This document shows positions 1 to 8,256 of a stretch of DNA of 64,000 bases, piece by piece. The DNA lies in assembly GCF_026898115.1 (NCBI RefSeq), contig NZ_CP114036.1, forward strand, positions 2,976,001 through 3,040,000. The letters run 5' to 3'. The stretch is from Streptomyces sp. S465. GTDB taxonomy: Bacteria; Actinomycetota; Actinomycetes; Streptomycetales; Streptomycetaceae. Made by a program: the position numbers and the translations under genes. The notes beneath the pieces are model-generated. The model was not told the DNA's origin and ran no database searches. It saw only the letters and a list, made by a program, of their open reading frames with translations. Within the stretch, counting starts at the first letter, position 1. The number at the start of each line of letters is the position of its first letter.

Positions 1-18
1 GGAGCCACCACCTGGCCC

Positions 19-171
19 GAGCCGCGCCGTGGCCCAGGCCGCCACGTGACCGGGACCATCACGTGAGGCGAGCCGCGTCACGCCCCAGGCCACCGCCTGA
101 CCCGCCCCGCCACCTGACGCGAGCCGGGTCACGGCCCAGGCCACCACGTGGCCGGAGCCACAACCCAGGTG
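19..171. repeat. Three imperfect 51-bp tandem repeats
   Basis: Units starting GAGCCGCG or GAGCCGGG begin at 19, 70 and 121, a 51-bp period. Each carries a CCCAGGCC core followed by a GCCACG/CACCTG stretch. The array may continue left of the window. It lies just downstream of the GH3 gene's stop codon. No credible gene overlaps it. Confidence 0.6.
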
Positions 172-191
172 CGCGGTCGTCGGTCGTCTTC

Positions 192-2759
192 TCAGGGCAC
201 GCGCACCGGTACCGACACACGGCGGTCGGCTACGCTGCGGCCCGCCTCCGCCGTATAGCTGCCGGGGACCAGCCGCCAGGCGCCCTTCGTCTCGTCCCAG
301 ATCTCCGCCGCCCGGCGGGGCAGGGGGATGGCCGCCTCTGCCGTCTCCCCCGGGCCCGCGGTGACCGTGGCGAAGGCCGCGAGGCATCGCACGGGCCGCT
401 CCTCGACGTCGTCCTCGGGCACGGTGAGGTAGATCTGCACCACCTCGCGCCCGGCCCGCTCCCCGGTGTTGCGGACCCGCACGGTCACGGTGCCCAGCGC
501 TCCGTCGCCCTCTTCGGTGCCGTGCCCGCCGGTGGTCGGCGCGGGGGTGAAGTCCACCGCCTCGTAGGCCCAGTCGGTGTATCCGAGGCCGTGGCCGAAC
601 CAGTACGCCGGAGCGGGTCCCTGTCGCCGCTCCCAGGCCCGGTAGCCGATGAACACGCCCTCGTCGTACACCAGCCGGCCCTCGCTCGGGGTCACGGCGC
701 TCACCGGGGCGTCCGCAAGCCGCTCGGGCCAGGTCGTGGGCAGCCGCCCGCCGGGCTCCTCCGCGCCCAGCAGGACATCGGCGAGCGCGGCCCCCGCCTC
801 CTGGCCCGGGAACCAGCTCAGCAGCACCGCGGCGACCTCCTCCCGCCAGTCCATCTCCACCGGGGAGCCGGCGTTGACCACCACCACGGTGGGGGTGCCG
901 GTGGCGGCGACGCGCCGCACGAGCTCGTCCTGGCGGCCCGGCAGCCGCAGATGCTTCCGGTCGAACCCCTCGCTCTCGACCCGCTCGGTGGTGGCGACCA
1001 CCACCACGGCCACCTCGGCCGCCGAGGCCGCGGCGACGGCCTCCCGGATGAGTTCCTCGGCGTCCCGCTCCGGGGGCCGGTGCATCAGGCTGAAGCAGAC
1101 GGCGTCGAGAAATGCCTCCTCGTGCCGCGCCACCGCGCAGGTGAGGCTGACCTCCACCGGCTCGCCCGCCGTGAGCTCCACCTGGCCCCGCGGCACCGGT
1201 GAGCCCAGGAACGCCTCGAAGGGGTCGTCGACGGCCGCCGGGAGCTCCTCCCCTTCGAAGAGCACCTGCCCGTCCACGACCAGCCGGAGGCCGCCCAGCC
1301 CCCTGGTGCCGAAGGAGTGCGCGCCGCTCTCGCGCGGGGTGAAGGTGCCGACGGTCTCGACGGTGTGCAGTTCCTCGTAGCTCACCCCGTCGGGGAAGTC
1401 GCCGATCCACTGCACCTGCCCGCTGGGCAGCCGCGACTCGCCGAGCACCCGCCCGTCGGCGGCCCGGACCACGGCGCGCAGCTCGAATCCGTGGGCGGCG
1501 GGGGCGAGTTCGTCGGTGGGGTCGGCGCCCACGGCGTAGCTGAGCCGGACCTCCGGCGGCAGGGCGGCCCGCAGCCCGTCGAGCGGTGAGACCACATGGT
1601 CGGGGAAGACCACCGCCGAGCCGCCGCCCAGCACCCGCGCGTCCCGCGCCGCCGCGCCGATCAGGGCCAGCGACCGCACCCCGCCGGGACCGTGGACACC
1701 GAGGGGCAGCACCGCGTCCCGGCCGCCCGCGCCCTCGTTCCGCAGCAGCACGAAGGACCGCCGGGCGATCTCGCGGGCCAGCGCGTCCCCGTCGATCGGG
1801 CCGGGCCGGTCGGCGGGCGCGACGGCCGGGGCCGCTCCGTCCAGGACGCCGACCCGGGCGGCCAGGGTGAGCAGCCGCCGCACCGCCGCGTCCAGCTCCG
1901 CCTCGGTCACCCGGCCCGCGCGCACCGCCGCGGCCAGCGCATCGCCGTAGACGGTCCGCGGACCGGGCATCGCGACGTCGAGGCCGCCCTTCAGGCCGCG
2001 CACGGTGTCCCGGGCGGCCATCCAGTCGGAGACGATGAAGCCGTCGAACCCCCACTCACCGCGCAGCACCCCCTGCTGGAGCTGGTGGTGCTCGGTCATG
2101 GTGGCGCCGTTGACCCCGTTGTAGGCGGCCATGACGCCCCAGGGGCGGGCGTTCTTGACGATGGCTTCGAAGGGCGCCAGATACAGCTCGCGCAGGGCCC
2201 GCGCACCGATCTCGTTGTCGACCGTGAAGCGCTCGGTCTCGGCGTCGTTGGCCACGAAGTGCTTGACGGTGGTGCCCACTCCGCCTTCCTGCACCCCCGT
2301 CACATAGCCGGTGCCGATCGCGCCGGTGAGATACGGATCCTCGCTGTACGCCTCGAAGTGCCGCCCGCCCAGCGGGGAGCGGTGCAGATTGACCGTCGGC
2401 GCGAGCAGCACATGGACGCCCTTGCGGCGCGCCTCCTGGGCGAGCAGCCGGCCCGCCCGCCGGGCGAGCTCCGGGTCCCAGGTCGCGGCGAGGGCGGTGG
2501 GGCTGGGCAGGGCGACGGAGGGGTCGTCGGCGGTCCAGTGGACGCCCCGGACGCCGATCGGGCCGTCGGACATCACCAGGGAGCGCAGCCCGATCGCGGG
2601 AACGGCGGGCAGGCTCCACATGTCCTGCCCGGACAACAGCCGCGCCTTGGTGTCCAGGTCGAGGAGGCCGAGGGCCTTCTCCACGGCCTCCGCCGTACCG
2701 TCGGTCCCTGCCGTACCGTCGGCCCCTGCCCTGCCGTCGTCGCCGATCGCGTGTGCCAT
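192..2759 (-). CDS. GH3 family beta-glucosidase with PA14-type insert
   Basis: Predicted retaining glycoside hydrolase of family 3 that removes terminal beta-linked glucose or related sugars; about 855 residues. The N-terminal TIM barrel carries the KHFVAND substrate-binding motif near residue 166 and VSDW near 243, whose Asp (about 245) is the expected nucleophile. A PA14-like carbohydrate-binding segment is inserted at roughly 400-550, followed by the alpha/beta sandwich and a fibronectin-III-like C-terminal domain. No signal peptide is seen, so the enzyme is probably cytoplasmic and acts on imported oligosaccharides. The ATG at 2759 is chosen because GGGAGG lies just upstream; an in-frame extension to 2825 lacks one. 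It is divergent from a TetR gene that probably controls it. Confidence 0.93.
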   Translation of the reverse strand: MAHAIGDDGRAGADGTAGTDGTAEAVEKALGLLDLDTKARLLSGQDMWSLPAVPAIGLRSLVMSDGPIGVRGVHWTADDPSVALPSPTALAATWDPELARRAGRLLAQEARRKGVHVLLAPTVNLHRSPLGGRHFEAYSEDPYLTGAIGTGYVTGVQEGGVGTTVKHFVANDAETERFTVDNEIGARALRELYLAPFEAIVKNARPWGVMAAYNGVNGATMTEHHQLQQGVLRGEWGFDGFIVSDWMAARDTVRGLKGGLDVAMPGPRTVYGDALAAAVRAGRVTEAELDAAVRRLLTLAARVGVLDGAAPAVAPADRPGPIDGDALAREIARRSFVLLRNEGAGGRDAVLPLGVHGPGGVRSLALIGAAARDARVLGGGSAVVFPDHVVSPLDGLRAALPPEVRLSYAVGADPTDELAPAAHGFELRAVVRAADGRVLGESRLPSGQVQWIGDFPDGVSYEELHTVETVGTFTPRESGAHSFGTRGLGGLRLVVDGQVLFEGEELPAAVDDPFEAFLGSPVPRGQVELTAGEPVEVSLTCAVARHEEAFLDAVCFSLMHRPPERDAEELIREAVAAASAAEVAVVVVATTERVESEGFDRKHLRLPGRQDELVRRVAATGTPTVVVVNAGSPVEMDWREEVAAVLLSWFPGQEAGAALADVLLGAEEPGGRLPTTWPERLADAPVSAVTPSEGRLVYDEGVFIGYRAWERRQGPAPAYWFGHGLGYTDWAYEAVDFTPAPTTGGHGTEEGDGALGTVTVRVRNTGERAGREVVQIYLTVPEDDVEERPVRCLAAFATVTAGPGETAEAAIPLPRRAAEIWDETKGAWRLVPGSYTAEAGRSVADRRVSVPVRVP

Positions 2760-2894
2760 CGCTCGCCCTCCCGCTGCGGGTCCTGTCCGGCTCTTTGTCA
2801 CCGCGTTACTTCGTCGCTTCGTCACTTCGTCACTGCATCAACAGCGTTCACCGCGTCCGGGCCATCGTGGACCCGAGAACCTGTCACCAGGTAG

Positions 2895-2934
2895 GTACCG
2901 TTATCGATCCGTTATCAAACATGCTCTACGGTAC
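2895..2934. promoter_or_regulatory. Candidate operator between GH3 and TetR genes
   Basis: The short divergent region holds two direct repeats, CCGTTATC at 2898-2905 and 2909-2916 (11-bp spacing, one helical turn). An outer inverted repeat pairs GTACCGT at 2895-2901 with ACGGTAC at 2928-2934. The position immediately before the TetR start codon suits autoregulation plus control of the beta-glucosidase. Binding by this TetR protein is inferred. Confidence 0.5.
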
Positions 2935-2938
2935 GAGC

Positions 2939-3541
2939 ATGGACAGGGTGACGGAGCGCGCTACCAGACGTGGTGAGGAGCGACGGGCGGAGATCGTCCG
3001 GTCCGCGCTCGAAGTGATCGCCGAGCGCGGCTACCGGGGTGCGACCCTCGGGGCGGTCGCCGAGCGGGTGGGGCTCACCCAGCAGGGGCTGCTCCACTAC
3101 TTCCCCACCAAGGAGTCCCTGCTCATCGCCGTGCTCGAGGAGCGCGACCAGTGGGACACCGGCTCCGCCCGGCGGGACGGCGGGGACGCGTGGCCGCTGG
3201 ACCTGCTCGCCACGCTGGTGGAGTACAACGCGATGCGCCCCGGAGTCGTCCAGACCTTCTCCGCACTCCTCGGCGAGAGCGTCACCGGTGACCACCCCGC
3301 ACGCGGCTTCTTCACCCAGCGCTATGCGAAGGTGCGCGCCGACATGGCGGCCACCCTGCGCGGCGAGTTCGGCGACCGGCTCCCCGGCGGGCTCACTCCC
3401 GAGGCCGCCGCGCCGCTGGTGGTGGCGGTGATGGACGGATTGCAGTTCCAGTGGCTGCACGACCGGGACGCGGTGGACATGCCCGCCCTCTTCCGGGCCT
3501 TCGTCTCCCTGCTGGGGCAGGGAGACGAGGAGACCGCATGA
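2939..3541 (+). CDS. TetR/AcrR family transcriptional regulator
   Basis: Predicted 200-residue one-component repressor. The N-terminal helix-turn-helix (about residues 10-60) contains the typical GYRGATLGAVAERVGLTQ and LLHYFPTKESLL segments. The rest is a helical ligand-binding and dimerisation domain. The ATG at 2939 is preferred: longer in-frame starts (to 2753) would run through the divergent promoter and add residues with no family resemblance. Its divergent position suggests control of the GH3 gene, with a sugar or glycoside as plausible inducer. The ligand is unknown. Confidence 0.88.
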   Translation: MDRVTERATRRGEERRAEIVRSALEVIAERGYRGATLGAVAERVGLTQQGLLHYFPTKESLLIAVLEERDQWDTGSARRDGGDAWPLDLLATLVEYNAMRPGVVQTFSALLGESVTGDHPARGFFTQRYAKVRADMAATLRGEFGDRLPGGLTPEAAAPLVVAVMDGLQFQWLHDRDAVDMPALFRAFVSLLGQGDEETA

Positions 3542-3572
3542 CGGCCCGCACCGGCCTGCTCGTGACGGCGGC

Positions 3573-4067
3573 TCAGTCGTCGTCCGCGACCAGCCTGACC
3601 TTCTGATCGACCCCGGCCACGTTCCTCGGCACCGGTCCGAGGAGGTCGTTGAAGCCGTACTTCAGCAGCACGCCCTCGACGTCCGCCGGCCCCCGCACAT
3701 ACCGCCCCACCCCCGTCCCGTCGATCACCCAGCGGTGCCGCCACCCGTCGCAGACCGCCTCGTACCCCCCGAGGCCATGACGCTCCCGGCCCTGGACGAG
3801 GGTGACGAGAACGCTCGCCCTCAGCCCTTCCGAGCCGTTCCCGGCACACCGGTAGCTTCCGTACAGCGTGACGGAGCCGTCCGGGGTGACGTCCCCGGTG
3901 CGGTCGACGGTCAGATCGTCGGTCCAGAGCGCGGATTGCCGCAGGTGGACGGAGCGCTCCCCCCGGGGGGCCGGACCCGACCACCCGGGGTTGGGCGCGG
4001 CATGGGCGGCCGGCGCCGCCATGAGGAGAACGATGAGGGCGCCGAGGGCGCGACGGCGGTTGCGCAT
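3573..4067 (-). CDS. Small secreted protein, probably DUF6299-like
   Basis: About 164 residues. A typical Sec signal peptide (Arg-rich start, hydrophobic core, Ala-rich cleavage region ending near AHAAP) means the mature protein is exported. The mature part has the pattern of a small beta-sandwich found in Streptomyces exoproteins: TVDRTGDVTPDGSVTLYGSY followed by paired cysteines (YRCAGN and AVCDGW) that could form one disulfide. The ATG at 4067 has GGAGG upstream; an alternative at 4085 does not. No enzymatic motif is visible and the function is unknown. It is convergent with the TetR gene. Confidence 0.75.
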   Translation of the reverse strand: MRNRRRALGALIVLLMAAPAAHAAPNPGWSGPAPRGERSVHLRQSALWTDDLTVDRTGDVTPDGSVTLYGSYRCAGNGSEGLRASVLVTLVQGRERHGLGGYEAVCDGWRHRWVIDGTGVGRYVRGPADVEGVLLKYGFNDLLGPVPRNVAGVDQKVRLVADDD

Positions 4068-4268
4068 GGACGTACGTACCTCCATGGACGGGGAACGGAT
4101 TTTCCCCGTACAGCTACCGGGCGCCCGTCCTCGTCCGGGGGAACCTCACCCCGGGGCGGCGTGTCCGGCACCCCCGAGCGGGTGGTCGCCGGGCGCCCGG
4201 TTGACCTGGCGGCGCCCTTACGGCCTCACCGCGGCCCGGCACCGGTCTCACCGCGCCTCGGCACGGTT

Positions 4269-5456
4269 TCAGCGCGCCTCGGCGAGGCACTCGCGCTCCG
4301 GATCGCCCCGCAGTCCGGGGGCCAGGGCCAGGGTGACGGCTACGGACACCGCCGCCATCACGGCCATCGCCACGGCCGGCGAGGTGGGCTGCGCCAGCGC
4401 GCCCGCGAGGGCGGCGGACACGCCCTGCATGGTGAGCATGCCCGAGGAGTGCAGTCCAAGGGCCTGGCCGCTCATCTCGTCCGGGGTCAGGGCCATCAGC
4501 CGCTGCTGGAGCGGCAGCGTGGCCGAGAAGCCGATGGAGGCGAGGACGACGGCGGCCAGCGCGAGGGGCAGCGGCGGGTGCAGGGCGAAGACCAGGTACG
4601 GCGCGGCCAGCAGCAGCCGCAGGGGCGCCGCGAGCCGCTCGCGCCGGTGCGGCGGCAGCAGCCGTCCGGTGAGGACGTCCCCCATCAGCATGCCGAGGGA
4701 GCCGACGGCGAAGAGCAGTCCGGCGTGCTCGGGTGCGTAGGGCACGAAGAGGGATTCACAGCCGACGATCAGCCCGTTGGGCACCCAGAGCGCGTAATAG
4801 ACCTGGCGGCGGGGCGCGGAGGACCACAGCCGCGCGTTGACGCGCCAGGTCTCGGCGACCGAGGGCCGCCCCTGGGCCCGTGCCGGACGCCCGCTCAGGC
4901 CCAGCCGGGCGGTGGCGGCCGCGAGCAGATACAGGGCGGCGGCGGTGAGCAGGGTGCCGCGCGCCGAGAGAGCGGTCACCAGGAGGCCGCCGACCGCGTA
5001 TCCGCCGATCTGCATCGTGCCGCTGGACATGTTGATCACCGAACGGCCCAGCGGGTAGCCGTCCTTGGGCAGGATCTCGGTGAGCAGCCCGTAGCGGACG
5101 GCGCCGTCGAGGGCGGCCGCCGCGCCCAGCGCGAGCAGGATGGCGAAGACGGCCGCCACGGGCAGCCCGGGGAGGGCCAACGCGGCGGTCCCCACGGCGA
5201 AGAGCACCGACAGCCCGGTCAGCGCGGCGCGCGGCGGCAGCCGGTCGGCCGCCGACAGCAGCGCCAGGGCGCCCGCCACTTGGGCGAGCTTGGGGCCGAA
5301 CATGCTGAGCGCGGAGAGCAGCGGTGAACGGGTCGCCGCGTAGACCAGGGTGCCGAGGGCGAGCCCGCTCGCCGTCGAGGCGGCCACCTGCGCGGCGGCG
5401 GTCAGGAACAGCGGGGTGAACTCCGGGACCCGGAACACTTCTCGATAGGTACGCAT
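4269..5456 (-). CDS. MFS transporter
   Basis: Predicted 12-helix major facilitator superfamily permease of about 395 residues, of the compact drug-efflux-like type. It opens with EFTPLFLTAAAQ before the first membrane segment, and hydrophobic helices continue to the C-terminus. The start is the ATG at 5456; the reading frame stays open for about 1.1 kb upstream but that stretch is antisense to the next gene. Divergence from an ArsR-type regulator and the palindrome at 5496-5515 suggest ligand- or metal-responsive efflux. The substrate cannot be read from the sequence. Confidence 0.88.
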   Translation of the reverse strand: MRTYREVFRVPEFTPLFLTAAAQVAASTASGLALGTLVYAATRSPLLSALSMFGPKLAQVAGALALLSAADRLPPRAALTGLSVLFAVGTAALALPGLPVAAVFAILLALGAAAALDGAVRYGLLTEILPKDGYPLGRSVINMSSGTMQIGGYAVGGLLVTALSARGTLLTAAALYLLAAATARLGLSGRPARAQGRPSVAETWRVNARLWSSAPRRQVYYALWVPNGLIVGCESLFVPYAPEHAGLLFAVGSLGMLMGDVLTGRLLPPHRRERLAAPLRLLLAAPYLVFALHPPLPLALAAVVLASIGFSATLPLQQRLMALTPDEMSGQALGLHSSGMLTMQGVSAALAGALAQPTSPAVAMAVMAAVSVAVTLALAPGLRGDPERECLAEAR

Positions 5457-5495
5457 GGCCGTCAGGCTCGGGAGTGACCACGCGATGGCGTTAAT

Positions 5496-5515
5496 GTTTC
5501 GCGCGGACGCGAAAC
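5496..5515. promoter_or_regulatory. Perfect 20-bp palindromic operator candidate
   Basis: GTTTCGCGCGGACGCGAAAC is a perfect inverted repeat (8-bp arms, 4-bp centre) 40 bp before the MFS start codon, in the divergent region with the ArsR-type gene. It has the form of a dimeric winged-helix regulator site. Its CGCG core recurs in the repeat array just to the right. Confidence 0.65.
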
Positions 5516-5526
5516 CGCGAGGCGGC

Positions 5527-5672
5527 TCTCGCGCGGACGCGGGACTTACGCGCGGACGCCCCACTCTCGCGCGGAGGCGGGACTTACGCGCCGACGCGGG
5601 CTTACGCGCCAGCGCGGGCTCTCGCGCCGACGCGGACGTACGCGTGGACACGGACGTACGCGCCGACGCGAG
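5527..5672. repeat. About eight 18-bp imperfect repeats between MFS and ArsR genes
   Basis: Successive units of about 18 bp follow the form TCTCGCGCGGACGCGGGA or CTTACGCGCCGACGCGGG. Each contains a CGCGC(C/G)GACGCG core that matches the centre of the palindrome at 5496-5515. The array fills most of the divergent spacer. It could be a cluster of weak regulator sites or a minisatellite derived from one operator. Confidence 0.6.
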
Positions 5673-5702
5673 ACCACGGGACGGTGGCCGGGAGGTGGCG
5701 GC

Positions 5703-6677
5703 ATGGGGCTGTGGCTGGTCGACGCGGATACGCTCGCGGGCGGCCGGTTCGTCCTCTCCCCCCTCGCCGAGACCACCGCGGCCCTGGTCACCCTGGAGCG
5801 TGCGCGGGCCGCGCACCCCGGCGAACGGGCCTGGCTCGACGCCCATCTGCCGGCCTACCGGGCGCGGCTGACCGACGACCCGGTCACCGCGCTGCTGGTC
5901 CGGGCCGCACTGGGCCCGGCCTGGCTCGCGGACTTCCTCACCCAGACGCCGCCGGGCGAGGGCGAGCCGTCCTTCGAGCAGGAGCTGGCCCGCATCCGCG
6001 CGACGGCCCCCGCCACCGCGCGCGCGGACCTCACGGTCTCCCTGGGCCGCTCCCCGCTCCCGGCCGCGCTGCGCCGCGACGACCTGCCGGAGCGGCTCGC
6101 GGATCTTCTGGCGTGGGTGTGGTCGGAGACGGTGCTGCCATCCTGGCCGCGCCGCCGCCGGATCGTCGAGGCCGACGTGGTGGCGCGCACCGGCCAGGTG
6201 AGCCAGGGCGGCTGGGCGGCCGTCCTGGACGAGCTGCGGCCGGGGATGCGGTGGCTGGGCGGGAGCCGGCTCCAGATCAACGCCCATGACCATCCGCCCC
6301 GCGCGGTCCACGGCGCCCAGTTGCTCTTCGTCCCCGTCACCCCCGTCGCCGGGTGGGTCTCCTGGGCCGCGCCGCACCGCTATGCCGTGGTGTACCCCTG
6401 CGCCGGCGTCCTCGCCGTATCCGACCCGCCCCCGGCCCCCGATTCCCTCGCCCGTCTCCTCGGCCCGGCCCGCGCGAGCGTCCTGGTCCTCCTCGACACC
6501 CCGAAGAGCACCACCCACCTGGTGGCCCTCACCGGTCAGACCCTGGGCTCGGTCGGCCGCCATCTGCGGGTCCTGCGCGAGGCCCGCCTGGTGCGGCGAC
6601 GGCGGGCGGGACGGTCGGTGCTGTACGACCGGACGGCGGCGGGTGAGGTGCTGGTGCGGGCCCAGCGGAACGGCTGA
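5703..6677 (+). CDS. ArsR/SmtB-type winged-helix transcriptional regulator
   Basis: About 324 residues, longer than classical ArsR proteins. A large N-terminal domain of unknown ligand (Streptomyces DUF5937-like layout) precedes a C-terminal winged helix. The HTH is clear in LDTPKSTTHLVALTGQTLGS, followed by VGRHLRVLREARLVRRRRAG, the recognition helix and wing. No metal-binding cysteine pair is visible, so metal sensing is unlikely. The ATG at 5703 has GGGAGGTG upstream. It is divergent from the MFS gene, which is its likely target through the palindrome at 5496-5515. Confidence 0.85.
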   Translation: MGLWLVDADTLAGGRFVLSPLAETTAALVTLERARAAHPGERAWLDAHLPAYRARLTDDPVTALLVRAALGPAWLADFLTQTPPGEGEPSFEQELARIRATAPATARADLTVSLGRSPLPAALRRDDLPERLADLLAWVWSETVLPSWPRRRRIVEADVVARTGQVSQGGWAAVLDELRPGMRWLGGSRLQINAHDHPPRAVHGAQLLFVPVTPVAGWVSWAAPHRYAVVYPCAGVLAVSDPPPAPDSLARLLGPARASVLVLLDTPKSTTHLVALTGQTLGSVGRHLRVLREARLVRRRRAGRSVLYDRTAAGEVLVRAQRNG

Positions 6678-6692
6678 CCGGAGGCGAAGGCG

Positions 6693-6822
6693 CTCAGAAA
6701 GTAACGCGATCAGAACGCAACGCGATCAGAAAGTACGCGCACAGAAAGCAGAGGCGTACCCCGCGCAGGCATGTCGCATGGCGCCTTGATCGGTCATGAT
6801 GGTTCTTGATCGGTCATGATGG
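6693..6822. repeat. Two short repeat sets upstream of the sugar operon
   Basis: At about 6693-6754 there are four imperfect 16-bp units of the form ATCAGAAAGTAACGCG. At 6785-6802 and 6805-6822 an 18-bp sequence, CTTGATCGGTCATGATGG, is repeated exactly with a 20-bp period. Both sit between the ArsR gene and the sugar-operon promoter and may be regulatory. Confidence 0.55.
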
Positions 6823-6832
6823 GTTGTCACGT

Positions 6833-6927
6833 TCGAATGTCATTCGACGCATGACCATTGACACCCTTGACGCGCGCTTACTACCGTCACGCCAAGATTT
6901 CGAACGTGTGACGAAATATCGAACATC
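6833..6927 (+). promoter_or_regulatory. Promoter and operators of the sugar operon
   Basis: TTGACA at 6858-6863 and TACCGT at 6882-6887 with an 18-bp spacer form a plausible sigma-70-type promoter. Just upstream is a perfect palindrome, TCGAATG-T-CATTCGA (6833-6847). Downstream lies ATTTCG-N9-CGAAAT (6897-6917), then TCGAACATC (6919-6927). Sites flanking a promoter on both sides fit repression by a dimeric regulator of the IclR or GntR type. No regulator gene is adjacent. Confidence 0.6.
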
Positions 6928-6944
6928 GCGGAAGGTCGATTGCT

Positions 6945-8108
6945 GTGCGCATCACCGGAATCAGTACGCATGTCGTCGGCACCCCCTGGCGCAACCTCAC
7001 CTATGTGCAGGTCCACACCGACGAGGGGATCACCGGCGTCGGTGAGACCCGCATGCTCGGGCACACCGATGCGCTGCTGGGATATCTGCGCGAGGCCGAG
7101 GCCAACCACATCGCCGGGTCGGACCCGTTCGCGGTGGAGGACCTGGTCCGGCGGATGAAGTACGGCGACTACGGCCGGGCGGGCGAGATCGTGATGTCCG
7201 GGATCGCCTGTGTGGAGATGGCCTGCTGGGACATCAAGGGCAAGGCGCTCGGGGTGCCCGTCTGGCAGCTGCTCGGCGGGAAGGTGACGGACAAGGTCAA
7301 GGCGTACGCCAACGGCTGGTACACCGTCGAGCGCACCCCCGAGGCGTTCCACAAGGCGGCCTCCACCGTGGTCGAGCGCGGCTACCGGGCGCTGAAGCTG
7401 GACCCGTTCGGCACCGGCCACTTCGAGCTGGACCACGCCGAGACCCTGCATTCCCTCTCCCTCGTGGAGGCCGTACGGGACGCGATCGGCCCGGAGACCG
7501 AGCTGCTGGTGGAGATGCACGGCCGGTTCAGCCCGGCGACCGCCGTGCGCCTCGCGGCGGAGCTGGAGCGGTTCCAGCCGTCGTGGCTGGAGGAGCCGGT
7601 GCCGCCGGAGAACCTCAAGGCGCTCGCGAAGGTCGCGGAGAAGACGCCGCTGCCGATCGCGACGGGTGAGCGCATCCACGACCGGATCGAGTTCCGCGAG
7701 CTGTTCGAGTCGCAGGCCGCCGACATCATCCAGCCCGACCTCGGCCACATCGGCGGCATCGGCGAGACGCGCAAGCTGGCCGCCACGGCCGAGACGCACT
7801 ACGTCCTGATCGCCCCGCACAACGTGGGCGGCTCCGTGCTGACCGCCGCCTCGCTGCAACTCGCCGGCTGCACCCCGAACTTCAAGATCCTGGAGCACTT
7901 CAACGACTTCGCCGACGCGGAGATCAAGAAGGTGGTCAAGGGCGCCCCGCAGGTCGTGGACGGCTACTTCCAGCTCTCCCACGAGCCCGGTTTCGGCGTG
8001 GAGCTGGACACCGACGCGGCGGCCGAATTCCCCCAGCAGCAGGCCCGTTTCGACCTGTGGGCCGAGGGCTGGGAGAAGCGGAACCCCTCCGGGGGGCGCA
8101 GCGCATGA
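6945..8108 (+). CDS. Enolase-superfamily sugar-acid dehydratase (mandelate racemase/galactonate dehydratase type)
   Basis: 387 residues. Expected reaction: Mg2+-dependent beta-elimination of water from an aldonic acid to a 2-keto-3-deoxy acid. Barrel residues are recognisable: E190 and H192 in VEMHGRF, WLEEP (E216/E217), GERIH (E242), D265 in QPDLGHIGG and H292 in APHNVGG. E190 stands where many relatives carry the first Asp metal ligand. The GTG at 6945 begins the family-typical MRITGI start. It is the first gene of a run with a dehydrogenase, a TIM-barrel-like protein and a monosaccharide importer, so the substrate is probably the acid of an imported sugar. Which acid is not determinable here. 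Confidence 0.88.
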   Translation: MRITGISTHVVGTPWRNLTYVQVHTDEGITGVGETRMLGHTDALLGYLREAEANHIAGSDPFAVEDLVRRMKYGDYGRAGEIVMSGIACVEMACWDIKGKALGVPVWQLLGGKVTDKVKAYANGWYTVERTPEAFHKAASTVVERGYRALKLDPFGTGHFELDHAETLHSLSLVEAVRDAIGPETELLVEMHGRFSPATAVRLAAELERFQPSWLEEPVPPENLKALAKVAEKTPLPIATGERIHDRIEFRELFESQAADIIQPDLGHIGGIGETRKLAATAETHYVLIAPHNVGGSVLTAASLQLAGCTPNFKILEHFNDFADAEIKKVVKGAPQVVDGYFQLSHEPGFGVELDTDAAAEFPQQQARFDLWAEGWEKRNPSGGRSA

Positions 8109-8256
8109 GCGCCGTGGAAGGCCGCGCCGCCACCGCGGTGCGGCCCCCCGTGGCCGGGGCCGCCCGGCTCCGCCCCGTCGGCACGCGCCGCGTACCCGGC
8201 GGGCCGAGCGGCCGGGGCACGAGGGGACCGGAGACGCGCGGTACCGAGGGGAGCCG

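Noticed and set aside
3735..5327. 530-residue plus-strand frame opposite the secreted protein and MFS genes
   Set aside because: Composition is Gly/Arg/Gln noise typical of antisense shadows in high-GC DNA; the minus-strand genes have clear families.
5457..6563. N-terminal extension of the MFS protein to 6563
   Set aside because: The added residues are antisense to the ArsR-type gene and Gly/Arg-rich; the transporter begins at 5456.
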